Assembly: GCA_033557835.1 (NCBI GenBank)
Contig: JAWQRO010000329.1
Location: 1-42,834, forward strand
Direction of reading: 5' to 3'
DNA length: 42,834 nt
From: Helochares maculicollis
Taxonomy: Eukaryota > Arthropoda > Insecta > Coleoptera > Hydrophilidae
Part shown: piece after piece, positions 11,901 to 20,239 of the stretch
Layout: each line of letters begins with the position of its first letter
Position numbering within the stretch: position 1 is the first letter of the stretch
The notes under the pieces: generated by a model
The model's input: only the letters and a program-made list of their open reading frames with translations
What the model was told of the DNA's origin: nothing
The model's database searches: none
Translations under genes and position numbers: made by a program

Positions 11901-14900
11901 GAATTATCGAACATTTCCAAAACTCTAAAAAGGTTTATTGATTGACGACCATTTGTTTTTTTTATCAGCGATTGACATTTCGTGCATAACCAGCAGAGAT
12001 AATAATCATTGGAATCGTGACTTGAAATTAAATGAGCACAACCCAACTCAATTTTTGGGTCCATTCGGTACAACTAATAAGAGATGAAGTTATGATTTAT
12101 ACACCGGAGTCCAATACACTGAGTAATTGCAAGAATAGAGCACTCATCCATAAATGTACTGCTAAATCTCTTTTGGCAACAAATTAATTTTCCAGTAGAG
12201 TTTTAAGCCCAATAAGTGTCAATTCCGTCAACTTTTAATTTACTTCCTCAATTTGAAGAAATCTACAGTTGGGGAGCATCGATTACTAGCAGACTCATTT
12301 GGTGAGCTTGTTTTAAGAAAGAGAAGTTGTCATGAGTGATATGAAAAGTTAAAGAATGGTTTTGACATTGAAGACAAAAACAATGACAGAAGGTCAAAGT
12401 TGCAAAGAATCGGAAACATTATTGGATGAAAATTCATGCCAAACGTAAGAACAACTTGTATTTAAATTAGGAGTGACTTAAGAAGAAATCTTACATAGGT
12501 TGAAGTAATTAGGAATGATGCAAAAACAAAGATTATATGCACTCATGCTGAAAAATGTTGGACACCGATTTTCGGCATGAAAAATACTACTTGCCAGGCA
12601 TAACCAAAATGGTCTTCTGCACCGTATAGTCACTGGGAATGAAAAATGGATCCACTATGATAATCCAAAAAGGAAGAAATCTTGAGAACCATCTGCCCAA
12701 GCTTCAACAGCTACAGCCAAGCGAAATATTCATGGAAAAACTCTTGTTGTGTATTTGGTGGTATCAGTTCGGTGTCATGTATTAAGAGTTGTGCAAAACG
12801 AACTATTACTGGGGCTGTCTACCAAACTCAATTGATGATATTAAGTCGAACACTCATGGAAAAGCAACTTTAAACACTACAAAATTATACTCCAGCATGA
12901 TAATGCTCGGCCAAATGTTGCCTAGCCAGTCAAAACCTGTTTGGAACATCATATAAAGGTGCCAAAAATTGAATCGATTCGTGGATAGCATCAAAATAAG
13001 AAAGGTAAACCTTTCTTCTGACACTGTATCCATATACTATCAGAAAGATGGGAAAAAGTAGAAACAATCTATGGACAGAAAGTTATTTTTACACCCTATA
13101 CGACTTGGTCTACAACAGTTTGCAAAATTTTTGCACTCAACTCAAATAAATAACTATATATTTCAAAAGCAGGCTTACATTACGACATTATATATTCATT
13201 TTGCTTGAATCTAACGACTACCACTTTTTACAAACATTAATTTCCATGATAAAAATGTCTCAACTTTCTCAAAAGAATCCTATCCTTTTCAATAGAAAAT
13301 TCATTCTGTGTTTACGTATTTATCTTTTTAACAGTAGAGCCGACTGACAATCGATTGTAGACTGTACATATAAATTTGGATATTGCAATGACAATATTAT
13401 ATATTGATACATGCAAGGTCAATAATGGCATAATTAATAGTAATCAATTTGATGTTTTTATTAGTTGGATATCCATGTATCAATCAGTAAAATTAAGTAA
13501 AATCATCTTCTGCCTGACCATCCAATTTTGCTTTCGTGATGATGGTCAGGCAAATGATTGAATCATATAAATTATATAATAAAATAATTAAAAATAAAAT
13601 AAATTAAGAAAAAATAAATACCTGCAGATATACTCCAGGGATCAAAAGGGTCGGGTATATATGGGGATTGTCGAGGTTTTGCCACAGGCTTTGGCCTTGT
13701 AATGGGGGTAGGAACTATATTTAACGAATGAGTATTTGTATTTGTACCGTTAACACCATCAGACACTCCCTCTATATTTAGGTCCGCTAAAGTCTTTGGA
13801 ACAAACTCCACTTTTGGACGACCTGTAGCTTCGATTTTCCTGAAAGATAATTAGTGAGCATAAGAAAAGTATACTACTGATGAGAAATGTCGCAATATGA
13901 ATTGTCAAAGCAAAGCAACTTACTTTTCAAGTAGAGTCTCCGTTAAAGTTTTCAGTATTTCCGTGCACTGACTATGGTAGTCTAGTAACCCTTCTGCGAA
14001 AGTAGCTAATTGAGATATTTGTTCTACCTATAAATAACAAAAACAGGACAAATTACACAATCACCACGCTAATAATTCTCTCAAACTTACGTCATTTTCT
14101 AATAAATTAAACATTCCCATTTGAGCGAGGTGTAAAGATTCGGCAAACTTATCTTCCGCCATTTTAATTTCATCATCTGTAATTTTGGTTCCTGTCATAA
14201 CAAGTAATAGAGGGGACATGCAATTAATAAAAACAAAAATAAAAAAACTCCTACCGCTAAAACTAAAATAAATCAGTTAAAAAATATTCATACCATAAGA
14301 AGATTAAAATAATTACTAATAAGAGAATCATTCTAATAATAACTATAATCAGAATAATATATGAGAAATAAAAAATAAAATTAGATGCAAATTTATGAAT
14401 AATAAAAAGGTATTTTATCTAAACATTTTTAATGCATGTAAGTATGTCCCAAATTAGGCCTCTTAATATATTTTTAAGATGGTGCCTTAATCGTTCTGTA
14501 GTTTAAACAAGTACTACTAATGTCTGGTGCCCATAAAGAATTTGTGACATACGCTAAAATGTAATATGATAAATAGTAATCATTTGAAACTAGTGTTTTC
14601 AGCTAACTACATGTGTTTGTTCAAGCCAACTTGATTTTTAAAAAATGTATTAAGTCAAAAAAAATTCTACTGTTGATTTATAAAGAAAATAAACATACCA
14701 GACATACGCCCTTGTGTTTTTACAGGGCTGCCATAAGGGCTTAATGCACCTTTCTGAACTAAAATACATGCAGTTTTTCAATACATGCTGTATAAATAGG
14801 GTGTATCAAATAAACAAAATTGAATGACCACCAATATACCGTTCAGTATAACGGAGAACAAACAAAATTGCTTTTTTGATACACCCTGAATGTGTCAATA

Positions 14901-15970
14901 AGTCAGTAATTTCAAACCATTTAAAACTATTTTCACCTCAACTTCTTTTTCCTCATCAAAACAGTTTGAAACTACGCAAGTGTTGAATATTAATTTACAT
15001 TCATATAAAACATTTTTTTACTTGACTTCTTGATGGTATGTGTGATGGTCGAAACGATAGTGTATAGGAAACATATATACCTTTAGCCTGCCGTCTTCTT
15101 TTACAATCGAAATCAAGCCTACGACCTTGTAATTTTTTCCTGTGATGCTGCAAAAGATGGTCCAATTAGGAAACGGATTTTATCACTCGATGAGCAGTAC
15201 GTACCATGACTTCCTTAAGGTCTTTCGTTTGTAGGTGATGCAAGGGTTCCAAGAAGTTTTGTTTAATGTTGTCATCCAATGAGTATTTTACATCCGCCAT
15301 TTGCTTCAAAGATTCGCCCATTTCGACTAAGGCCTGCCCGAACATACTGTCATCACCTAATTTCTTCCCATACAATAACATGCAGTCTCCCAATACTCCC
15401 TCTGGTTGGGGGTAGGTATTAGATTTTGCTTGGCCACTAAGTTTACTAATACCTTTTACGGCTGCCATTTTAGCTCGCGCTGTTGGATTTGGTTGGAGGA
15501 ATTCTTTTGTTTTTAATTGCAATTCTTCTACTAGCTCGTATGTGACATCGGTTTTCTAAAACAAATTCACCATAAGCATTGGTTTGAAAGTTGCCGGAAG
15601 ATTGATTCAAGATTTTTAGAAAAGAGAGAATTAATTCCTTAAAGAATAATTTATTTTATCAAAAAATTATATTGAATAATTTGAAATATTTAAATGACTC
15701 AAAATCGAATCAAAATAATTTATCAAGTTAATGGGATCGTTTTTTCAAACTTTGGCTGCAAATACAAATTGATGCTTACCCTCTCCATGTCCATAAAGTC
15801 CAAATCCAGCTTGGTGCCCTCGGCACCTCCCATTTTCTCCGTAACATACTGAAAATAGCAAACATTAATAATAATGAAAATGTGGACTACCACAAAACCT
15901 GCATCTTATCTCTGTAATTGCATACCTGGTTGCACTTGTTTATCTGTTTCTTCAACCCGGCGAACGCCAT
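5811..15970 (-). CDS. EndoA: Endophilin-A (BAR plus SH3 membrane-curvature protein), whole spliced gene
   Basis: Endophilin-A bends and tubulates membrane during clathrin-mediated and synaptic-vesicle endocytosis and recruits dynamin and synaptojanin through its SH3 domain. Core coding exons, minus strand: 15970-15926, 15848-15780, 15555-15205, 15147-15081, 14191-14091, 14027-13924, 13839-13622, 10147-10032, 5930-5811. Cassette exons are 14758-14699 and 11068-10994. All junctions are GT/AG and in phase. The core sum is 1191 nt, or 396 residues; with the linker cassette 421, with both 441. Residues 1-15 (MAFAGLKKQINKCNQ) are the amphipathic H0 helix, about 16-247 form the BAR domain (GGAEGTKLD, GRRLDFD, FNLLEND motifs), 248-339 are a Pro/Ser/Thr linker, and 340-393 are SH3 (ALYDF at 342-346, NWYEG at 371-375, GYFP at 382-385). 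The length is usual for the family. I see no stop or frameshift, so it looks functional, unlike everything else here. Splice choices are inferred without transcripts. Confidence 0.95.
6000..7570 (-). pseudogene. CR1/Jockey-like LINE, reverse transcriptase to C-terminus (3' half of a split element)
   Basis: The minus strand shows an ordered but broken LINE ORF2. About 7300-7110 has the RT start (KQFKKHLEGNNIILEDQSAF), about 7060-6930 has VLIDYSKAF and NHQLLL, 6896-6501 has SGIPQGPIPGPVLFFVYTC and the catalytic box as YADN instead of YADD, then CAKILGVLVNSNLSF. About 6436-6173 has RTQRFQNECLYLVYCL and LGWLRM-like sequence, and 6150-6010 has the C-terminal KVFNGIPDEVKYLNLLRFK. Stops and shifts are present, and the second catalytic Asp of the box is lost. 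It lies in the last intron of EndoA in the same orientation as the gene. Its 5' continuation appears at 9490-9950. Confidence 0.8.
7570..9487 (+). pseudogene. LINE carrying ORF1 and endonuclease but no reverse transcriptase
   Basis: About 8089-8480 holds an ORF1-like coiled-coil region rich in Lys, Glu and Asn (KKNLTKLEAWMEYHKNKKEE), followed in a shifted frame by INLGERTCLVKM. About 8745-8870 is the start of an APE-type endonuclease (DFMNLIKEMEKYNVELIELQ then ETK). About 9160-9240 has a GNDENYKPAIGKYSKHES-like run in shifted frames, and 9299-9425 has TWRPSDGNTEHQIDYILVES and HWKSLVNIRSNIGANTDSHH, the endonuclease C-terminus with the D/SDHH-type end. No RT follows: the element stops at about 9487. 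7570-8030 would be its 5' UTR. Multiple stops make it inactive. The clade (RTE-like or other) is not certain. Confidence 0.7.
9490..9950 (-). pseudogene. CR1/Jockey-like LINE, endonuclease-RT linker (5' part of the split element)
   Basis: On the minus strand this reads, with shifts, through DVNDNVEFVNANVLFLFDPY, SWLTKNLKILMKTRNKTFHK and SGEIKEAKK, the stretch that in CR1/Jockey-like ORF2 proteins links the endonuclease to the reverse transcriptase (the PWLT..IR...RA motif). It lines up as the upstream part of the LINE resumed at 7570-6000. The sequences at the two broken ends resemble each other (see findings), as expected if the plus-strand LINE inserted here. Confidence 0.6.
10032..10147 (-). 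CDS. EndoA: EndoA coding exon 8 (linker end and first half of SH3)
   Basis: Encodes SPLPSPMKSPARTP and then CCTALYDFEPENPGELGFK, the n-terminal half of the SH3 domain with the ALYDF motif. Acceptor TTTTCAG, donor GTAATT; 116 nt, phase 1 to 0. Confidence 0.94.
10994..11068 (-). CDS. EndoA: EndoA optional 75-nt linker exon
   Basis: Acceptor TGTTGTTAG and donor GTAACT bound a 75-nt exon with phase 1 on both sides. It encodes a Gly plus SSQVSSPQHKPHQLELHPGQ and HSAN, a Ser/Pro/His/Gln-rich linker segment. Because its length is a multiple of three and both flanks are phase 1, it can be skipped without a frame change (25 residues lost). An upstream continuation of the same frame exists but fails the phase test. 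Confidence 0.65.
12240..13165 (+). pseudogene. Mariner-family transposase remnant in an EndoA intron
   Basis: In shifting frames on the plus strand are recognisable mariner pieces: a helix-turn-helix segment (KEWF.. FDIEDKNNDRRSK near 12345-12400), LARHNQNGLLHRIVTGNEKW near 12592-12650 (the first catalytic Asp is changed to Asn), IHYDNPKRKKS, then IILQHDNARPNVA near 12885-12925 and a C-terminal HILSERWEKVETIYGQ near 13030-13080. The segment that should hold the third Asp is lost. Many stops. It is unlike the other mariner copies here and lies antisense to EndoA. Confidence 0.75.
13622..13839 (-). CDS. EndoA: EndoA coding exon 7 (end of BAR, variable linker)
   Basis: Encodes KIEATGRPKVEFVPKTLADL, then an Asn/Thr-rich stretch (VNGTNTNTHSLN) and a Pro-rich stretch (TPITRPKPVAKPRQSP), ending DPFDPWSISA in phase 1. 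The linker has low constraint and could bind SH3 or clathrin-adaptor partners. The DPF tripeptide resembles an AP2-appendage motif, but that is inference. Acceptor TTTCAG, donor GTATTT. Confidence 0.92.
13924..14027 (-). CDS. EndoA: EndoA coding exon 6 (BAR helix 3, second part)
   Basis: Encodes VEQISQLATFAEGLLDYHSQ and on to TETLLE (residues 212-245) plus two bases of a Lys codon. This matches the distal BAR helix of endophilin A. Acceptor TAG, donor GTAAGT; 104 nt. Confidence 0.93.
14091..14191 (-). CDS. EndoA: EndoA coding exon 5 (BAR helix 3, first part)
   Basis: After the shared split Gly codon it encodes TKITDDEIKMAEDKFAES and on to FNLLEND, the start of BAR helix 3 (residues 179-211 of the core form). 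Acceptor ATGACAG, donor GTAAGT; 101 nt, phase 1 to phase 0. Confidence 0.93.
14699..14758 (-). CDS. EndoA: EndoA optional 60-nt cassette exon inside the BAR domain
   Basis: Bounded by acceptor ATTTTAG and donor GTATGTTT and phase-compatible with its neighbours (starts needing two bases, ends with one). Inclusion adds 20 residues containing KGALSPYGSPVKTQGRMS, rich in Ser, Gly and Pro and with several possible phosphorylation sites. Skipping joins exon 4 to 14191 in frame, so both forms are possible. The site lies at the turn after BAR helix 2, where endophilin B proteins of vertebrates have neuronal splice inserts. The next acceptor-like TTCAG, five bases on, would break the frame. Use of this exon is inferred from phase and splice sites only. 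Confidence 0.7.
14799..14886. mobile_element. 88-bp MITE-like palindromic element
   Basis: Starts with GGGTGTATCAAA and ends with the exact reverse complement TTTGATACACCC, giving 12-bp perfect terminal inverted repeats around an interior of about 64 bp with no ORF. A clear target-site duplication is not visible. It lies in the EndoA intron 40 bp upstream, in transcript sense, of the cassette exon. It resembles a tiny non-autonomous DNA transposon, but the superfamily is not assigned. Confidence 0.6.
15081..15147 (-). CDS. EndoA: EndoA coding exon 4 (end of BAR helix 2)
   Basis: Encodes residues 156-177 plus one base, with HHRKKLQGRRLDFD followed by the basic CKRRRQAK. The first exon position follows TTTTGCAG and the donor is GTATAT. 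It ends in phase 1, the same phase at which both the optional exon 14758-14699 and the core exon 14191-14091 begin. Confidence 0.93.
15205..15555 (-). CDS. EndoA: EndoA coding exon 3 (core of BAR domain)
   Basis: A 351-nt exon giving residues 39-155. It contains the long BAR helix segments, with recognisable endophilin motifs QPNPTARAKM, YPQPEGVLGDCM and NFLEPLHHLQTKDLKEVM. Acceptor TTTTAG, donor GTACGT, phase 0 at both ends. Confidence 0.94.
15780..15848 (-). CDS. EndoA: EndoA coding exon 2 (start of BAR domain)
   Basis: Residues 16-38, with the conserved GGAEGTKLD segment joining H0 to BAR helix 1. Acceptor TTTTCAG, donor GTAAGC, phase 0 on both sides, 69 nt. Confidence 0.93.
15926..15970 (-). 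CDS. EndoA: EndoA coding exon 1 (start codon, H0 helix)
   Basis: Encodes 15 residues beginning MAFAGLKKQ, the membrane-inserting amphipathic helix typical of endophilin A. The ATG is followed directly by this conserved start, so the start is firm. The donor GTATGC follows in phase 0. Confidence 0.93.
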
Positions 15971-15995
15971 TTTTATTTAGTGATGGAAACTAAAT
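15971..15995 (-). other. EndoA: EndoA 5' UTR stretch up to a probable 3' splice site
   Basis: On the minus strand TTTTGTTGCAG ends at 15996, just 25 nt before the ATG. It looks like a 3' splice acceptor, which would place one or more non-coding 5' exons, and the promoter, further toward higher coordinates. No first exon or core promoter could be recognised there. Confidence 0.55.
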
Positions 15996-15999
15996 CTGC

Positions 16000-17560
16000 A
16001 ACAAAATTCCGAATTAGAATATGCCCGTATTATTAATGCAGGATGCGAAACGACAGGCGCAAGCTAAGTATCTTCCCAAATCAAAAAAATATTGGCGCAA
16101 AGCTGAGATGCGTGAAGTGCACTGTCATAATTGGATGGGCCGTTTTTGCTGGCAATTTCTTTCCGGAATCCGTTGCGGCAAATAAAAGGAGACCCCCGAA
16201 ACAACGTGACTCCCTAATCAAGAGGTCATCTTTTATTTCCCGTGCGATAACTTAGGTCGGTGTTCCGCACAGCAGCAACAGTTCGCTTCAACCTCTTAAA
16301 GTTTGTTAAACAGAATATTATTTGATTAAGTACATCAAAGTCAATAGACTATACTTATTGTTAGCAAAACTTCCCTAACAAAGTTAATGTATTTGCATAT
16401 AACCTGTAACCTTTGTGGGTAGCTTTTATATGTGTGGTTAATAGATGGTTACAAAAAAGGGCTTATAACTTGGTCGCCCATTATAGCGGCTTTTCACAAT
16501 TAGTTTAGATCGTTAAAGGGAAGTTTGACGAATGCAGTCAATGGTAATGGTTCTCGGAAAATCGCAATGGTTTAGGTTGACTTTCAGATTCTCAAGAGGC
16601 AAAGTGCCTTTTCGTGATAATTTTCAGCCAGCTTTAGATTTGGTATTAGCAGTTTTCTAAGTAAGGTTTAGGTTTATTTTAGAAGACTGCAAATTTTATT
16701 AGTTGTTCTTGGGATCATTTTGAAGATGAAATTTGGCCGGCGATTGAGAGGTTTTGTCAAATTTCAGGTAAATTACCAGATTTCGGGCTGTTGACTGTTT
16801 TTAAACAACTAGTAAATACCAAATTGTTTGAGAGACACTTTACTGGATTAAGGTACAGATTTTTAGCCACTTTAAGATTTCATGCTCGCCATATTTAAGA
16901 CTGAGAAAATATCAGACTCGGCAGATAGTATTAGTTAGACTTAGCAGGTTAGGTTTAGAACGTTTCACACTTAGAAGATTTTTAGACTTGGAATGTTTCA
17001 GATTTAGAAGGTTTCAGACTACAAGTTTCTGACTTGGGTTTCACATACTTTCAGATTTCATTCAATTTTAGCAGTTCGTTTAAATTTCTCACTCTATTTT
17101 TTATCTTGCATTTGAATTTTACTGTCTTTTTTATAATTCAAGTCAGTTGCAACTGTGGGTTGAATTTCAATAGAATATTTTAATTGGTTAGTAAGACACA
17201 ATCGAGCAGTAAACTGTTAGAGTTGGATATTGGCTAATATTGTTTACGGTAATTTTTTTAGATTTTTTGATAAAACGTATGTTTTAAAAGGGTGTGTTTA
17301 CTTTGAATTTTACCGATGGTTTATGTTTATACGTGTTCTATGAGTTTTAAATCAATACAAGTTTGTGTTTGTAAAATTTAAAATTTCGGCACTCGGTTGA
17401 GCTCCAACGTTATGTACAAATGTTTTACGTTTAATTAGCGACCAAGGCGTGTTTTGGTAATCTAAGCGTATTATGTGCATATGGTTAAATGCACCGTAAA
17501 GAATAGTGACAAAATTCAGAATTCGCATTTTGGAAATGTATAATTTAAATGAATTAAAGG
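16000..17560. other. Upstream flank of EndoA, no gene recognised
   Basis: The region should hold the EndoA promoter and 5' non-coding exon, but neither can be pointed to. A plus-strand frame at 16043-16255 has no recognisable domain. Around 16900-17070 the sequence repeats variants of TTTAGAAGGTTTCAGACTT at short spacing, an old tandem repeat. Confidence 0.5.
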
Positions 17561-17569
17561 GCAGGATAG

Positions 17570-18090
17570 TTGAAATTAATACAAATCAATCAAGTGCTGG
17601 CGAGAAAAAGGCAGCGCATTTCATATGGAATGGAGAAGAAACCAGTCAGAGAGGAAAAGCTAACAACATGGTATGAAAACTGTCAGAAGACCAGAAGACA
17701 GTTATGGGCGGCGATTATTACACCTGAATGGGCTGCGAATCAGAAAGGCGACCTATGCAATGCATTACGCAAAGACTGACGGGACGAGGGTGTTTTGAAA
17801 GATACTTTAATAGTTTTACTAAAAAAGAGATGAGAGGTGTTAGTTGGGCGAAACTGTGGACATCCTAGAAAACTTGTTGTTCCATTGCCCAACATTCAAA
17901 GATATTTGTAATGACGAATGGGATTGACTGTAAGAACAAATGAAAACATCTTCGAAAATCATGGGTTTATGGAAAGATAGCTGGGCGAAGATGAACTCAG
18001 GAATAAGAAAGATAATGAAAGTGAAACAAGACAAAGCAAATTTTAGAGAGGCAAACGATGACATCAACAATCTAAATGGATAGTACTTGA
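17570..18090 (+). pseudogene. LINE ORF2 C-terminal remnant (R1-like tail)
   Basis: Near 17780-17900, in shifting frames, are GCFERYFNSFTKKEMRGV and ETVDILENLLFHCPTFKD. The latter has the E-T-V-x-x-x-x-N/H-L-L-F-x-C-P motif found at the zinc-knuckle end of many R1/Jockey-type LINE proteins. Before it lies a 69-codon open stretch with PEWAANQKGDLCNALRKD, and after it a charged stretch with helix-forming composition. This is a weak match made from a short motif, and the upstream part might be unrelated. Confidence 0.45.
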
Positions 18091-18149
18091 CAAAACAAGA
18101 AGAAGAACGTAAATACGCCTTCACATCTTAGAAAAAATAAACTACGAGC

Positions 18150-18610
18150 GGAAGCGTGTGCGGAAAGGACTATTACCATCAAGGATACAGAAGAATAGAG
18201 CACCCCAAACTCCTCCAAAAAGCCGATCATTCAAGGGCAAACAGGCTTGAATACATGGAAGGACATGACAAAGTAATTCTTTAACATGACAGTGCTAGGC
18301 CACATGTTGCAGAAATTGCCAAAACATACTTAAGTGTATTCGGATACCCTACCCGCCGTATAGGCCACACATTGCCCCTACCGATTACCATTTGTTTCGA
18401 TCGACGCAGAATAAACTGTTTGGAAGCCGAAAATTGGTTCGACTCATTCTTAGCTTCAACAAATGAAGAGTTGTTCCGATGCAGAATCTGTATGCTTTCA
18501 GAAATATGGGAAAAGTCATAGTTTCTGACAGGCAATACATTGGATGGTGTATATTTTCATTTTACAAATAATACTTTGAATTTACAATCGAAATAAATGC
18601 ATATTTAAAA
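18150..18610 (+). pseudogene. Mariner-family transposase C-terminal remnant
   Basis: Reads EYMEGHDKVIL, a stop, then HDSARPHVAEIAKTYL (near 18250-18335), then, past a frameshift, a rearranged PYRPHIAPTDYHLFRS (near 18345-18400), then NWFDSFLASTNEELFR and MLSEIWEK (to about 18515). These correspond to the second and third catalytic Asp regions and C-terminus of mariner transposase. Broken by stops and shifts. It resembles the remnant at 12.2-13.2 kb more than the younger copies at 30 and 35 kb. Confidence 0.7.
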
Positions 18611-20060
18611 AAAATGACATTTCCAAGGCCTACTTAATTCAAAATTTGCAGAGTGCAATTGGCTCGGTTTTTGTCAATGAAAGCAGAAGCTCCGCGAAAA
18701 AGATCTGATGCTGCCTGAAAATGGCCGAATTTCATTAATAACAATAGACGATGTGATTAGCAGGTAAATTAAAAATAAATATTTAAAGTAATTTAAAAAT
18801 AATTGGCTACTTAATATTGTTGAGGCCAAAAGTAACTAATGTCCTTTTTATTGAAGTGCAAGTCGGTGCAATAAAAAGTACGATACGTAGAAGACCAATG
18901 GAAGCGATAGTATAAAATTTATGAAATAAATCGTTATTTTCGAGTAGATCCAATATACGGCAACGAAGAAGGGTACGCTTGGGCTTCCGAGAATCTCGGC
19001 CAATTATAATATGGCATACACAGTAACAATCTTGACTAGGATTACAGCAACTTTGCTAGGGACTTCTTAATTAACATTCTAGTAAAGAAGAACCGATGAA
19101 GCACCTTTTCGAGAAATATAAAATACAGTAAGATTCTGATATTATGAACAGCTTAGGGATGGGTCGCCTTCGCATTTCAAATTGTACTTGAATTCCCGTG
19201 ATATGCAGCGTTCCTTAGAGTAAGACTTCCTGTATCTTGTTGAATACGATCGCTAGTTTTATTTATTATGAGTGGCATTAAGAGGACAAAGGGGGAGCCT
19301 GCCAGGGGCGCCTTCTCGGTGACTTTGGACTCGATTAAACTTATTAACGCGAGAAACTTAGAAATTGTTTTTTCTATAATGGTGGAGTATTCCAAATCAT
19401 CTACAAAACGTATGTTTTATAGTGGATAATAGTGGAAAAGTGAAGCAAACAGCGAAACTGAGACATGAGAACTTGTTTTATGAGAAAGCTAAAATATCAA
19501 CGCTTATGTTTACAAGTAAGCTTGCGTTTTTGAGCAACACATTTATGTTCCTAGCGTTTTTAATTGAAACGTGTGGATGAGGATAGTGTGTCGAGTTACA
19601 AAGCGTGTGTGGTAATCAAAATCTATCAAGTGTCATTTCGTAGATAAAATAAAATATGAAGTCTTCGAAAAAAAATTTCGACCTACTTAAATAACAGTTT
19701 CTTCAGTATTATACATACCAATGGGTCACACGATTTAGATCGTCGCTAGCGAAATTATTCTCACCTTTTTTCCAATTCTCGACACCCTACCGTTACGGTT
19801 TTGGTAGGGGAAAAACGTCGCGACGTCTGGAAGCGACTTACAACTGCAAAACTTTACAAAACGTTAACCAGCTAAGTAAGAAGTCGAATCTCTAAATTGT
19901 ATTTATTTATGGGAATATAAAATGTAAATAAAAACAATCGACAATCTAGCGCATGCTTTAAGAGGTTATATTACTGTTATACAATTTTTGCGTTTCGGAA
20001 GAAATAGGTGGGTTCAAAAAATATTTAAGCAATACAGATGGATCTAGCCAACATGAACAT
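18611..20060. other. Intergenic DNA, no gene recognised
   Basis: No frame with recognisable similarity. Around 19784-19809 there is a hairpin-capable CCCTACC/GGTAGGG pair, and at 19815-19826 a perfect 12-bp palindrome ACGTCGCGACGT. Confidence 0.5.
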
Positions 20061-20084
20061 TTAAGCAAAAATGGCTTTAAGTAA

Positions 20085-20235
20085 GGGGATTATCTAAGCA
20101 CCAGGATTATCTAAGCAACAGGATTATCTAAGCAACAGGATTATCTAAGCGATAGGATTATCCAAGCAACGTGATTGTCTAAATAATTGGGTTCTTTAAG
20201 CAATCGGATTATTTAAACAACTGGGGTATCTATAT
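20085..20235. repeat. 17-bp tandem repeat (minisatellite)
   Basis: Unit GGATTATCTAAGCAACA repeated head to tail, with near-perfect copies at about 20100-20150 and progressively diverged copies on both sides, about eight to nine units. No coding potential. Confidence 0.85.
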
Positions 20236-20239
20236 GTCT

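Noticed and set aside
16900..16990. Telomere-like TTAGG repeats
   Set aside because: Only scattered GGTTAGGTTTAG wording inside a degenerate repeat; no consecutive TTAGG units.
19784..19826. Hairpin CCCTACC/GGTAGGG next to palindrome ACGTCGCGACGT as a possible regulatory site
   Set aside because: No gene or transcript start can be linked to it; short inverted pairs of this size are expected by chance in 43 kb.
20085..20235. CRISPR-like repeat array
   Set aside because: Units are head to tail without spacers and the DNA is from an animal genome.
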